From Cucumis sativus (taxonomy: Eukaryota; Streptophyta; Magnoliopsida; Cucurbitales; Cucurbitaceae): a DNA stretch of 64,000 bases. Where the stretch lies: NCBI RefSeq assembly GCF_000004075.3, contig NC_026656.2, forward strand, positions 806,001 to 870,000, given 5' to 3'. Within the stretch, counting starts at the first letter, position 1. Every line of letters starts with the position of its first letter. Shown here in pieces: positions 32,680 to 45,028 of the stretch. Both the position numbers and the translations under genes were made by a program. Under the pieces are notes generated by a model that saw nothing but the letters and a program-made list of their open reading frames with translations, was not told the origin of the DNA and searched no databases.

Positions 32680-35303
32680 ATGGCGTCCTTAAAAGCAGTT
32701 TCTCGGTTATCATCCCGCTTGCAATCACTCGCTCCAAAGTTCAACAAAAGGTCTTCATCTTCTGAGCTATTTTCATTCAAATCTACTTGTCAATCTCAGC
32801 CTTCCGCAGCTTCTACATCGCGTCTTCATTGTACTTCGCGGTTAGACTTGTCTATTCCCTCCATTTTCAATACCATTCATCTTATAATCATAGAATCATC
32901 AGTTACAGAAAGAAATTCGGTTCAATTCTTAACCGTGGAATAGATTTTTACCACAGGTTACCAGTGGAGTTGAGTAGTCAGGGGTCATTGATGCCATTGC
33001 ACAGCGCTATAGCTGCAGCTAGATTAATTTCAAGTCTGACCATTGAATCTCAAGGATGGGGTTTGGTTCCTCAGGGTATGTTTTGCTTAAGTTTCTTCTT
33101 GCATCTGGGTCTTGTGAATGCTGATGATTCTCCATTATTGTATGTGCTCGAGGAATGTAGCCAAAGAAGCATTCCAAATATCCTTTTGTTTGTTCACACT
33201 TCATAGAATTTTTTTCTCTCGAAATAATGTGGGTTATTTTTTTCATTTTTAGGATGATCATAGTTTGGGTCTAGTTCAATGCATATGTCTTGCGGAATTC
33301 TAGTACGATTGAGTTAATCGGCATGGTGTTTGCCTGTACTACTAGAATTGTCATGACCTTTGAATTGTGATTAGAGTCACATAAATGAAAATGATGGATG
33401 GAATACATCACTTTGATTGGTGTATGAAGGCACATGCAATCAACTTTAGTATTTGAACGAAAATTTAATATAACTGATCATACATACGAAGTAGCGATAG
33501 TTGATTTCACAGGTTTAGCATTAGTCTAGTTTTTCAACACCTTAACTGTGGTCGATTACTTTTATGTGTTGACTCTTCTAGTTTTTCACCAAGCTTCAAA
33601 GTAGTATCAACTATCATCAAGTGATGTTGTTTTCAACTAGTTGATGATTAAGAATATTTCTGTTGTTCAATTTATGAACCCTTACAATAAATTGTGATGC
33701 TATCTCAACATTAGTGTCATTGTATCATTTTTATTCTATCTATTATTACCACTGTCTGAAATGTGAGTCCCGTACTAATTCTATCTATTATTACCGTATC
33801 TTAGTTATTTTCAATGGATATCACTTGATCCTACACTCCACAGTACTAGAGAACTTAGAATTAATGGTTGTCATGACTCATGGGTCGTCTCTAAACAAGC
33901 TTTTGGTGGGTGCAAGTGTTTGGACTATTTGGCCGGAAAGTATTCAAAGAAATGGGATTGTTGAACATTTATGTTTTCTCCACCTGCAATAGACTTTTGA
34001 ACCTTTTGAACCTCTTTTGTTATTTGAGTTATTGTAGTTTTTATTCAATTGGTGTTAAAGTTAAGAGCAGGGAGAGTTCCTTTTTTGTGTGGGCGTTTAA
34101 TTTGTGGCTGTGCTCTTCATCCCTCACCACCCCCCCCCCCCCCCCCCCCCCCCCAATGTAAAATCCTCCTTTGGACAAATACCTTCTTCATTCAAATGTT
34201 GTCACATCTCATGGTGACAATAAAACTATCTTTTGTTCTATTGAAGAGAGTAATGTATTTGATATCTTTTGTTCTCTGTAAAAAAAAACATTACTAATTT
34301 CCAATGGGATGATACCCTAGAAGTTGGTAGCATAATTGTTTATTACTCCGCTTGCTCCTGCACCCTCAAATGGTATATGCTTGTTCGGTTGGCTATGAGG
34401 ATAACAACTCTTTTGTTGTTGTTCATTCTTTGCTGGTTCACTGGGAAGTTTTGGGGGTTGCTATTTTGTTTTTGTGGTCTTGGGTAGCTCTTCCAAAAAC
34501 GAAGCTGTATACTTCAGATGCTACTACGTTCAAAATTCAGAAACCAGGCTAAATCAATCTAGACTAATGCGATATTGATTATCTCTGTGTGAGGCTTGGA
34601 GAGTGAAAATAGTAGGAATTGTTGCAAAAATCGAGGTAATCAAATTGTTGGCATCTAAACTTCAGTTAGATGTCTAGTAGCCTTTCTCATCCCTTTTGTT
34701 TTCTTTACAGTATTTGTAATACAGAGTTTATCTCGAGAAAAGTTACTATTTTTGTCTTCCCAATAATAAACACTAATGAAAACTTCTGTGCTTGACAACG
34801 AGAAGAGTAAGAGTGTGAAAGTGCAGGCTAAAGAAAAACATCTTGGGGCGTTTGTGGCACTAGTTCAGCATCTTCAAGCCTAGGTTTAATGTGTTTAGGG
34901 GTTTAGGTTGATGGTTAGGGAAGTCGTTGGGGTTCAGGTTTTGGAAGCATAGATTTAAATCAGTGTGAACCGTGAGGGGGTTTGAATAGTGGGTTATTGT
35001 TCAAACTCGTTTGTTCCTCTTATAAAATTCGGTTTTGAAAACTCCTCATTCTAAACATTGTTTAGGCTTGGATAGCTAAACCCATGTCCCAAATGCTTCT
35101 TTACAGCTGTAACGTTATATTATCTTTGCCCTTTGGTCACAAAATGACTTCTGAGTACTAACATTAATTTTTGTTAATTTCATTCATGGGAGAAAGTTAT
35201 GCATCCAATTTTGTAGTTCATCATTTCAAGTAGTTTCATGCAAGACAAGAACCCTCTTTGATGCTGTTTTATCTTTCCTGCAGGTATTTCAATGCCTTTA
35301 TGA
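32680..35303 (+). CDS. NUCLEAR FUSION DEFECTIVE 6-like small organelle protein
   Basis: Exons 32680-32840, 32957-33075 and 35284-35303 join in frame to 99 residues. The N-terminus (MASLKAVSRLSSRLQSL) is rich in Ser, Arg and Leu with no acidic residues, like a mitochondrial or plastid transit peptide. The conserved part follows: RLPVELSSQGSLMPLHSAIA and SQGWGLVPQGISMPL. This pattern (Arg-x-Pro-Val-Glu, then PLHSA, then a Trp near the end) is that of NFD6-like proteins, which are needed for polar nuclei fusion in the embryo sac and act in organelles; their molecular role is not known. The last six residues (GISMPL) and the stop come from a 20-base exon after a 2.2-kb intron. Without splicing of that intron the frame reads a different 43-residue tail. 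Intron 2 contains a run of 25 C. Confidence 0.85.
34130..34154 (+). repeat. Poly-C run (25 C) in the NFD6-like intron 2
   Basis: Twenty-five consecutive C bases in an otherwise AT-rich intron. Such a long C run is rare in plant DNA and could also reflect assembly uncertainty in length. Confidence 0.85.
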
Positions 35304-36562
35304 CAGGCTTTGCTATGCAGGAACTTGTTCTTTGTAGCTTTCTTTTGATTGACAATTGGGGTTTCTTCTTACTTCTAGTTCTTTACAATCTACAAGAATG
35401 TAAACCTAAATTATTGCCTCTGATTTTCTTTTTGGTCCTAAATTGGATGAGGTTTAAAGTTAAATTTCATCTTGTAATGAATCCAAGTGATTGATATACA
35501 ACTTTCATGATTGTTGAATTTGTTACCCTTGGAAAAGATGATGTAACGATGCTTTGAAGGACAATCTTGTTACAAATAGAATGGTTATGGATTCTTCCTC
35601 TAGGATTCTTTTGATAAATGTGTCCGACTCCATTTGGTAGTCATTCATCTTGGTTTAAAATTAGGTCTATTTTCCCTTAATTTCATGAGTTGCATCTTTC
35701 TCAAGTTCTCACTCAAAATTTAAAAAGTATATTTCTTTTTAGTTTTCAAATTTGAATTAATTTTTTAAAATAGATAATAAAGAAATTTAGAGTGGAAAAA
35801 ACGTGAACAGTCTCAATTTTGAAAACCAAATGGTTGTCAGATGGAGTTGATCTTAGTGTTTTGTTTTCGAAACCTGACTAAGAATTTAAATGTTTTTTTT
35901 TAAATCAAACGAGGTCCAATTGACTAAGAATTTAAATGTTTTTTTTTAAATCAAATGAGGTCCAATTGAGAAAACTAAATGGTTGTTGGATGGAGTCGAT
36001 CTTAGTGTTTTGTTTTCGAAACCTAACTAAGAATTTAAATGTTCTTTTTAAAAATCAAATGAGGTCCTAGTTTTTTCTTTTGAAAATTGAGCTTGTTAGC
36101 GTTTTTTTTCACCTATGAGTTTTTCTTTTGTTATCTTAAAAAAAATTCAAAGCTCAAGTTAACATTTGAAAACAAAAAATTGTACATATAAACTTGCATT
36201 TTGGATTTTGAAATTTTATGAGAATTTGAACATTTTTAGAGACAAAATTGTAAACAAATAAACTTCAAAATGTACTCACTAGAAAAGAAATAGATAAATA
36301 AATAATATGAAGATGTTAGATTAGCTTCATGTTAATACAACTATAAAGAATTTACATTGCAAATGATTCAAACCCCTAGGTTAAAAAAAAATAACTTCTC
36401 TTTCCTTTGCAAAAAGGAAGGAAGGAAACCAGACAAAAGAATAGGTTAATAAAATCCTATATGGGTCTGAATTTTTACATTGGATGAACTTCCAAAACTT
36501 CACACTATTACCTTCCTCTACACATCCTTTTTTACCTCCTTTTTTACTTTCTACTTTTTCCA
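35304..36562. other. 3' region between convergent NFD6-like and RopGEF genes
   Basis: Probable 3' UTR of the NFD6-like gene, then AT-rich DNA containing a nested repeat at 35821-36067. No gene was recognised. Confidence 0.5.
35821..36067. repeat. Nested tandem repeat with a 46-base inner unit
   Basis: A 46-base unit beginning 'actaagaatttaaatgtttt' occurs at 35877-35922 and 35923-35968 with one difference. A longer unit of about 100 bases, starting 'gaaaaccaaatggttg' and ending with this inner unit, occurs at 35821-35921 and again at 35970-36067 with a few changes. Confidence 0.8.
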
Positions 36563-39500
36563 TTAGTGGCGAGCTGTTGGACTTCTTAAAGCTAAACTCT
36601 CAAGCTTCTCTAAATAAGACAATCTTTTTGGTGTTGCAACAGTAGCAGGTTTGTTCATATTTATGTCTTCTTCTCCTTTACAGTAACTTTCTTTAATGGC
36701 TAATGATCTTATATAAGAACTGTCGTTCTCAACTTCCCAACCCATGAAATCTGAAAGTGTTTTTGAAGAGTGGGAATCACTTGAACTCAGCCGTTTCTCT
36801 GTATTCATAGAAAGATTCTCCAATGATTCCTCGATCAATGACTCTCGAGCAACGGTATCTGCATAAAGTACATCCTCAATCCTTGACATGATGCTGAATG
36901 CCAAGCTTTCTATTACCCTTGAATAGCTTTCTAGGATTGCCTGTCCTACATCCTGTGAACAACAAAGCAAATATTAAGATTAATGGATTGCTGATGTTTC
37001 AACATTTGAGCAAAAACAAGGCTAATTCTTTCCTAGAAGTTTTCAAAACTACCCTTAGAGAAGAAATCCAATAGGACGTTTGGATGAAAGTTAGGACTTG
37101 AAACGGTGTAGGAGTGACTGGAACGTGAACGTCGCCGCACCAATTCTAGGTCCCAAGATCCATTCAACATTCTAAGGTACAAAGAGTTATTTCCCTATTC
37201 TTTCATAAAAGTTTTCAAAACCACCCCTTGAAATCCAATAGGATGTTGGAGGAAAAAGAAACGGTGTAGCAGTGACCAGGAATGTGAATGTCACCATACC
37301 GTTCTTATTATTGACTTCCATTCGACATTCTTACGAATTTCTAAATCTATGGGTAGTTTTGAAAGGAAGAGCACATAACACAGTTTAAGAGTATTTTTGC
37401 AATTTAGCCGAAGAAAAGTTTATCAAAGTGTTGGGTTTTTTACCTTGCTATGTTGGATTTTGGATACATCAAGAGCAGATTGAGAAATCCCTGGAAATTT
37501 TTGTTTAATTAAGAACAAGATGGTTTCAACTCTCTCTTCGAAAATCTCTCTTTTCTCAAAGCTCACTGCTGAACCCCATGAAGACTTTCCATCCTTGTGA
37601 TGCATTTTCCTCTTCCATATAACAATTGAAGCCTCAATCCTGTTCTTAAGATCAATCACTTTGTGTTCTGTTGATAAGTCCATTGACTTTAGGAATTGCT
37701 CTGGATTGAAATAATCATCTGTTATGCTCCTGTAGATTGAATCACCCAAGCTCGTTTTTCCATTCTACAAGAAGACGTTCAAAATTCAGCTCAAGTTTCA
37801 AATTTCATGGAACCAATCATCATAAGCTAAGAACCACAGATACAAATACAAGACAGAAAAATGACAAGACGTAAACACTGTGAAATGTCATTTTCTGAAA
37901 AAATAGGACACTATCACATCCTTTAGTCTCTAAAAATATGGCAGATTTACCTACTTAAAGACGAATTTGATGTACTTCTCTCGCAAAATTTAGCATCTAT
38001 AGCAATGCTTGAACTAGTATTCAATATCTGATTAAAAAATGTTGGACCTGTGTTTACTTGTTTGACACATCTAGCTAGTGTGTTCACAAGTGTACACATT
38101 GGACATGGTGACGTTGACCAAGCTAAAGTGTTCGTACTTCTCAAATCACAAGTTTTTCTCTTACCTTAGGGAGAGACTCAATGTAGCTCTCAGGCACTTC
38201 CATTTCTGTCAACACTTGAGCATTTATAGCCATGGCTGCTTTTAAAATTTGGTTCACAGATTCCTTCTGAAACAACAGCCATTTTCGAGTAACATCCGAT
38301 AGCCCGCTTGGAGGTACCTTTACTGCTGGTAGCCACCATTTGTCTCCGTTTCGTTGTGTATCATCTTTAGCGGATTCATCATCTCTTGATACATACCAAA
38401 ACTCGTGTAGTTTCCCAAATTGATCCAGGTAACTCTGTCGATGATATTTTAAGTGAGAATCCAAATGAAAGGATTAGGATGATAGAACTGAAAATTGGAG
38501 ATGTACTTACAAGTAACATGGCATCAAGTTTTCTAAGTGCTGGAATGTTCATGAGCAAATCTTTCCTTTGTAAAGTCACCATGATCTATAAGAGGGAAAA
38601 CAAGCAATTCTTTAGAACACAAAGCGGTCCCTCTTGACCGAGAGGTCAGATGTGTTGAACTCAACAAAAAGAGGGGTTTAGAGAGAGAGGGAGGACCTCC
38701 ATATCTATTCCATCCTTTGACGTTTGTTTTGAAGGGACAAACTCAACAATGTGATCGGTTACGGATAAAAACCATTCTATTTCTCTTCTCCATCTTGCTT
38801 TCTTCCCCGGAGATAGAGCCTCAAGCTTTTGCTCTCCAAAAGTAGACGCTGCAATATTTTCTCATATTAGATTCTAGCTCAACTAGTTACAACATATATT
38901 CTCAACCAAGAGATCAGATGCTCGAACAGTAAAGATTTTAAATATGAATGATCTAAGAGGAAAGATTATAAGTACAAGGAGGTCAAATAGGACACCTGCT
39001 AGGTTTGTTATGGCATTGGACAAAGCCAGAGCAGAAGAAACACCCTTTCCACCTCCTGACATATCCTCACCCAAAAGCAGTTTTGCAAATTTTGCTTTCA
39101 TCAAATCCAAATCTGAAACCAAACAAAACCATATAGGATGAAGTTCCATATGGGTGACCAAAATGGTAATAGGACATGGAAATTTTTTGTTTTTCATCCC
39201 ATTATCAATTTTTCACCGTAAATTTTCAATTACGTCGATTTAAACCCCAATAACCACTTTCCCAATTCAATATGCACAAACTAACCTTGAAATAACTTTG
39301 TCAAAACTCACAAATTTCAATAAAAACTAAGTTCTGGTGTCTTTTTTTTCTTCGCATGTTGATGAAATCGAAAGTTTAGAGTAACTCAACAAGTTAAAGA
39401 GGTAAAAACAACACGATTTTACCTGAATTAGGTTGACATCGAAGACCTCTTGCTCTAATACCACCATGTGCATCGAGACAAGAAACAGGACCTTTAGTGT

Positions 39501-39669
39501 CACCCAAAGCCCATCCAATTTTTTGGGGTTCAGAAGAATCTCTTGAACCTTCTTGTCCACTCTCCAAAATCAAACTATGAGCTTGTCTTCCAGGAAGTTC
39601 CACCACTCTTTTCAATTGAAATGATCTTGACTGCTGAACACTTGGCTGCTGAATCAAAGCTCTAACCAT
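36563..39669 (-). CDS. Rop guanine nucleotide exchange factor (RopGEF, PRONE domain)
   Basis: Seven exons, in transcript order: 39423-39669, 38996-39112, 38697-38848, 38511-38585, 38165-38434, 37444-37764 and 36563-36952, giving 523 residues, normal for the family. The start MVRALIQQ matches the N-terminus I remember for the RopGEF8-13 group. The PRONE domain runs from about residue 83 to 440, with [73 protein letters not shown] and [25 protein letters not shown] proteins load GTP onto plant Rho (ROP) proteins, usually downstream of receptor-like kinases. The variable C-terminus ends [19 protein letters not shown]; phosphorylatable C-terminal tails regulate other members. A potential client, a ROP GTPase, is encoded about 30 kb to the left. 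Which ROP it serves cannot be told. Confidence 0.95.
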
Positions 39670-40529
39670 TTTGACAATCCAAATCTTTTCTTCAACAACA
39701 ACAAAAAATTTGTAATGTAATTGAGCAAACAAGAAATGGGGTTTTCCTTTTTCTTCTGATTTAGGAGGCTTTTTTGTGTTTTGGCCTTTTGGATTTGTGA
39801 AGAGAGAAGAGAAAAATAGTGGGGTTTGTCTTTTTTCTTCTTTAGTATCTGTTATTTGGTAGAATAGATTGTGGGGTGCATGTCTATGAAACAAATAATG
39901 AAGAGTTTAGTAGAAAAAAGTGGATAGAAATAAAGGCTGCTAAATTTTGTTAAGTTTTTCTTTTAATTTAATGGTTGAGAGATTAAAGCTGCCAACAAAC
40001 TAGGGAGAGACATTCAAGCACAACTACCACCTTTTCTCTCTCTCTCTCTTAAAAGTGATTTTAGGATTTGGTTTTCTTTTTCTTTCTAAAAAAGTAAATG
40101 TAACTAATAAACTTCTTTGCTTGCAAGTTTTTCTTTTAAGTGGCTACTTTTTTTTGTTCGTGTGTTTTACTTGGAAACTTCCTCGACGGTTGATTTCTAT
40201 CCGTAAAAAAGTTAGAAGTTATTTAAAGTTAATCGGTAAGTTGAATGGTTAGGCATAAATATTTCTTTTCATTTAGCTTTAGGTTTGATTCTATGTCTCT
40301 TATTTATAACGTAATGTTCTAAAAATACAAATGGCATCCAAATCGTTCGTTTTAGGGTAATTGATTAAAATATTGTATTAAACTAATCTTAGTTATATTT
40401 TTCTTATATGTTCACAAGTGATTTATATTGTTTCTCCGTTCATGAATGTAATATTAATATAATTCATAAGGGAAAAAAGACATCCATTAGTAATATTAAA
40501 AAACTTATAATAAATATTACTCTTTTTAG

Positions 40530-40720
40530 ATATAAGTCTCGACGTTTCGAGATATGGATTTTGTTATTTAGTCTATAGAATTATTTTAGTTGTGGGACTC
40601 ACGTGAGAAGTTCTTCTTTTTAATTTTAGGGCTATAGAATTAAACTCATGACTTCTCGGTCCACAAATACTTATAATAAATGTCAGTTGAGTTAACTTCA
40701 TGTTAGAATATAATTTTTTT
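40530..40720 (-). mobile_element. SINE-like relic
   Basis: The minus strand contains 'gttaactcaactgacattta', like a tRNA A box (TAGCTCAACTGG). Downstream 'catgagtttaattctatag' is a decayed B box. Part of the phrase recurs on the plus strand near 40745-40830, so more than one decayed copy may be present. Confidence 0.35.
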
Positions 40721-42654
40721 TTTTTTAGAATATTGTTTATAGAGTTAGTAAGTCATGAGATTGGATTTCTTTTAGTTGCGGGTTCACAATAGGGTCCAAC
40801 GAGAAGCATAGTTCTCACTTCTCTCGACTTTTACTATTTCAGCAAATTATATGTTTACGATGGAATAAAGAAGGAAAAAAGGTTAAATTTGCCTCAAAGA
40901 CTATAAAACTTCTTGTGCTCGACGTTTCTAACATTTCCGCAACTTCATTGGCTACAACCAATCAAATCTTGAGAGATTTTTCAAAGTCTAAAACAGACTG
41001 TTCTTGGCTGCAGTGGAGGGACAGAATAATAACCAAGCTGGACATGTCCATTCCCAATAAGATTAAGCCATTTCTTTAATCAAAATTAAGTTATGAATCT
41101 TGGGATTGACTTTCAATTTAAAATATGTTTAAATCTCACAGATTAAAATGTCAAATAGCTGCATGCATTGTTTGGAGAAATTAATTAGGGTTTTTTTTAT
41201 TAAAGTATTAATTAGGAATATTTAGGGGATTTTTGAGAATTTTGCAAACATATGTTTTTTGGTTAGGTAACTAAAAGAAGATTGTTTCCATTTAGTTTAT
41301 TTGGTTATGTTTAGTCTAGAGAATAACTAAACTTATAATATAGTTATTGTATGGTTTTGAGAATAATATTCGGTTATGGTTTGGTAAAAATAATGTCAAA
41401 TTAGAGGTTAGTCTCGGTTCGTGTCTAATTTGGCCCCTTCCTATTTTAGAAATATCTTATTGGTTTTCTAATTCTGAACTTTAAAATGTAAATTCTTAAA
41501 CTTTCACTTTTTTACACAATAAATATTGAAGTTTGTTAGTTTGTGTCTAATAGGTCATTGCCCGACTTCATGTTTTTAAAAATTGAAAATTAAGAGTTAA
41601 ACAAATGCAAAATAATTTTTTTTATTATATATATATCAATGATAAGTAGTGATTGATGATAGTAGTATATCAATATATTTTGTTGTATTTGAAAATATTT
41701 TCTACCTCCCTCGAAATTTAAAACAATTATCCTTTTGGTTTTTATAATTAGGCTTATAAAAACTATTTCAACCCATAAATATATTTGTTTTATGTTATCT
41801 ATTTTTTCATAGAATATGCCAATCTAAAAATAAATAAATAAGAAAAAGGGTTTTATATTTTAATAATAATAATAATAAACAAATCATTAACCTTTCATAT
41901 AAAAAGAACTTGTAAAAGGAAAAAGTTCATTCTACTCTACTTTTCTTCCAAGTGTAAATATTTTAAAATTAAAATTTATGTTTATTTTAGAATTTGACTA
42001 ACAATTGAAGGAATAGAAAATGGTACCCATCATAAATAATATATAAATTGAGAGATTGTTTTTGTTTGAGGAACATAATTTTAATTATATTAAATGTTGA
42101 AGATGAAGATAAAGTATTATTTTTCCCATTTATTACTATATACTAAACATATATTTCTAGAAAGGTAGAGGTTGAAATTGGAGACAAAAAAAAAAAAAAA
42201 AGGCATAGGTGGAGTTCCACTAATTTGCACGTCTATGTGTGAAAAAGTAACACCAAAGACCACATGCCATGTGTCCATTATATTTAATTATTTCTTTTTT
42301 TAACGTCGACCCGCGCTAACTATTCGATCTTTAAAAATTGATCATATTTTATATTTAATTAATTGACCACTTTTTTAATTTAAGAAATAGAGTATTCGTG
42401 AGAGTGCAATGGAAACGAGAATTGCTTAAATATATTTCATCTAGTGACATTTTAAAAAATATCGATCTCAATTGACCATTTAATTATTTTTGTTATGTGT
42501 TTGTAAGTAGTTTGACTTTTTCGCTACCAACGACCATTTCACTAAATTTTGATCTAAAATATTTGCACGTGTTTGAAAACATTTCCAAACAGTTCTTTAA
42601 AATACATTGCCCAAATTCCAAAAATGCCCTTCAACGTCAACAGATTTAGTCCTT

Positions 42655-42795
42655 AGGTCCAAGTTGGCGAAGCCCAAATTTCTAGACCCAAGCCTGAGGT
42701 GAAAGGCCCAACAAGAACTGGCCTAAGTGTGAAGCCCATGTTTGAACATTCAAGCCTGGATGAAAGATGGACCAAAAGATATTAGGCCCAAATCA
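42655..42795 (+). promoter_or_regulatory. Cluster of GCCCA (site II-like) motifs
   Basis: Within about 140 bases there are 'aagcccaaat', 'gacccaagc', 'aaggcccaac', 'gaagcccatg' and 'taggcccaaa'. TGGGCC/TGGGCT elements are known as TCP-binding site II motifs in plant promoters. No coding start is close: the next gene begins 2.2 kb away. Confidence 0.35.
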
Positions 42796-45028
42796 GGATT
42801 ACCATTGCAAAAAAATGGCCTCAGTTGTGATAGTTGGATTAACTACATTGGACTGCTGTTTCAAATTCTTTTTGTTAGGATGTTTATTAGTCGGTGTTAT
42901 GACTATTTTGTATTCATCAATAATTTATTCCTTACATTCCTTACAGTGTTTAGCTATAATAAAATATAATAACTAACTTAACGCCCCAAAACGCTCTTTT
43001 TAAATAAACGAGCTCGTGTAGACTATCACTATTAAACTATGCTAATTTTGGTTGGTACTTATAAACAACTTATTTTATATATTTTTTATGTGGTGGAACG
43101 TGTACTCTAAGTTCGAAGTTTGATTTGAAACTAAAAAAAGTATTCATTCTAATTACTTTTGGAATGGTTATCAAACTTTTCAGAAGTGAACTACATTCAC
43201 ACACTCTTAACTGTCTCGATTAAAACTTGGCCATGGTAACTTCTCTATCGACCAACCATGAATTAATCTAACATGAAAAGCCAAAAGGTAAATGATAATT
43301 TAAAGACTGAGAAGTGTGTGAATTCTAATTTTACAAAAATATCGTCCATAAAATGGAATGTGAATTGTGATACTTTATTTATTATTTTTCTGTTTCTCGA
43401 TTTTCTTATGTCAACGTTGAAAAATATCGATGAATTTAATATCACCATTTCAAACAATCATACATTTTGGTGACTACTCCACAATCATACCTAAGGATAA
43501 TTTAAACTAAAAATTATAAGAAATTTCTGACTTGAAATTGAATGTCATCTAAATGGCAAAAAGAAATGAAGCGGTGAAAATTTGAATGCATTTATGAGAG
43601 GCAGCAAAAGTAAATATTAAAAAGAAAAAACAGTGCTATGCCTTAGCTTGCAAGAATCATGTGAATGCATTTAACCATGGAGCTCTTTCAATTAATTATA
43701 CCTAATAAATCATCATTTTCAAAAACTAATTAAAGGCAAATTCATGAAATCAACCATTTATATGAAGTTTATAGTTTAAATAAACTTTGAATGAAATAAT
43801 TCAATTCTTAATATTCCACCAATCTTATGAAAAAGGAAAAACAAAGGGCATTAGCTCCCTCATAAAATGAACAAGAAATAGAAACCATACCAAATGGAGA
43901 AATAAACAGAAATTTGATTAGTGAATAATGTTAAGATTGCCCTAATTAGCATTTAGATGAATTTGAATTTATGTTAAACTAGGACTTTTTATTACACTTT
44001 TTAGTGAAAGATAGAGATGCCCATTAGAAAAAAATCTAGATTAATCTCAGGTGACAAAAATAGCTCAACATAACAAGATTTTCCCATGCATAAGATTTAA
44101 TGCTATCTCTCTAATTTCTCTAAAAACCAATTCTAATATCATAGATTAGAGAGGCAATGATTCCCTTTATTCAATATCCACATGAATCATTAATTGGGAG
44201 GAATTTTATTCTTGATTTGTAATTTTTATTTATTTTCCCCTTACACATTGCTGGTATGAGGATAGAAAGCCATGAAATTATTAATTTTCTATTTTGAGTT
44301 TCTAAAATAGTTGTTGCCTACAAATGGCCCAAACATTCTAAGACATATTTGTAAGAAACAGTAATGTAATGAATATATTTCAACCAACTTGAGTTCATGG
44401 CAATTTTCCTTCTTTGAAGCTTTAAGCTTTTTTTTTTTTTTGCTTTTTGCTGATAACAGGCTTTGCTTCAACATTACTCTTGAAAATGGCTAGAACCAAA
44501 ATCAAGAGCAGCCGTTAATGAAAGTTTTAGGTTTCTCTAAGAATCTGTTTGGTTTTATTGAATCTTCGAAAAGAAACTAAGAGAAAAAGAAGCACCAAAG
44601 TTCACTCTTCCTTCTTTGTCAATAAGTCAAAGCCATCAACTGGTTCGATTGGCTTCGTCTCATTCGACGCTCTGTTTTGTATCTTCTCATTTCCATTGCA
44701 GGTATCGTCTTGTGTGACATCGTCGTCGTTGGACAGTTTTTGTTTATTGGTTTTGTTAGCCTTCTTTTTATGTCTACAATTACCTTCTCCTTTTCAGTTT
44801 GTTCTTCCCTTATTTATTTTGGTTCCATACTTATGTTTCCTTTTGGATTTCTCCTTTGTACAGAGCCAAACAGGTCAAAACTATCTTAGAGCTTGAAATT
44901 ATTGTATGATATCCAAAACCATGCAGGGTTATGTAGGAATTATTGGAAATGGTTTGTGGAATATCAGCAGTGTTAGCATCTGACTCTGCTTTGCCAATGT
45001 ACGTATATGAGATCTCAATCATTAAGAT

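Larger units (their letters stand above)
39895..45028. other. Intergenic region between divergent RopGEF and TRM genes
   Basis: About 5 kb, AT-rich. A CT repeat at 40030-40050 lies in the likely RopGEF promoter. A SINE-like relic is at about 40530-40720, an A-run (18) near 42187, and a cluster of GCCCA motifs at 42660-42790. The part from about 44520 to 45028 is richer in CT and is probably the leader of the next gene. Confidence 0.5.

Noticed and set aside
34049-34297. Open frame with a proline run in the NFD6-like intron 2
   Set aside because: Same cause: the 25-C run encodes proline. No homology or splice support.
43263-43473. Overlapping plus and minus frames near 43.3 kb
   Set aside because: Short, AT-rich composition and no conserved motif on either strand.
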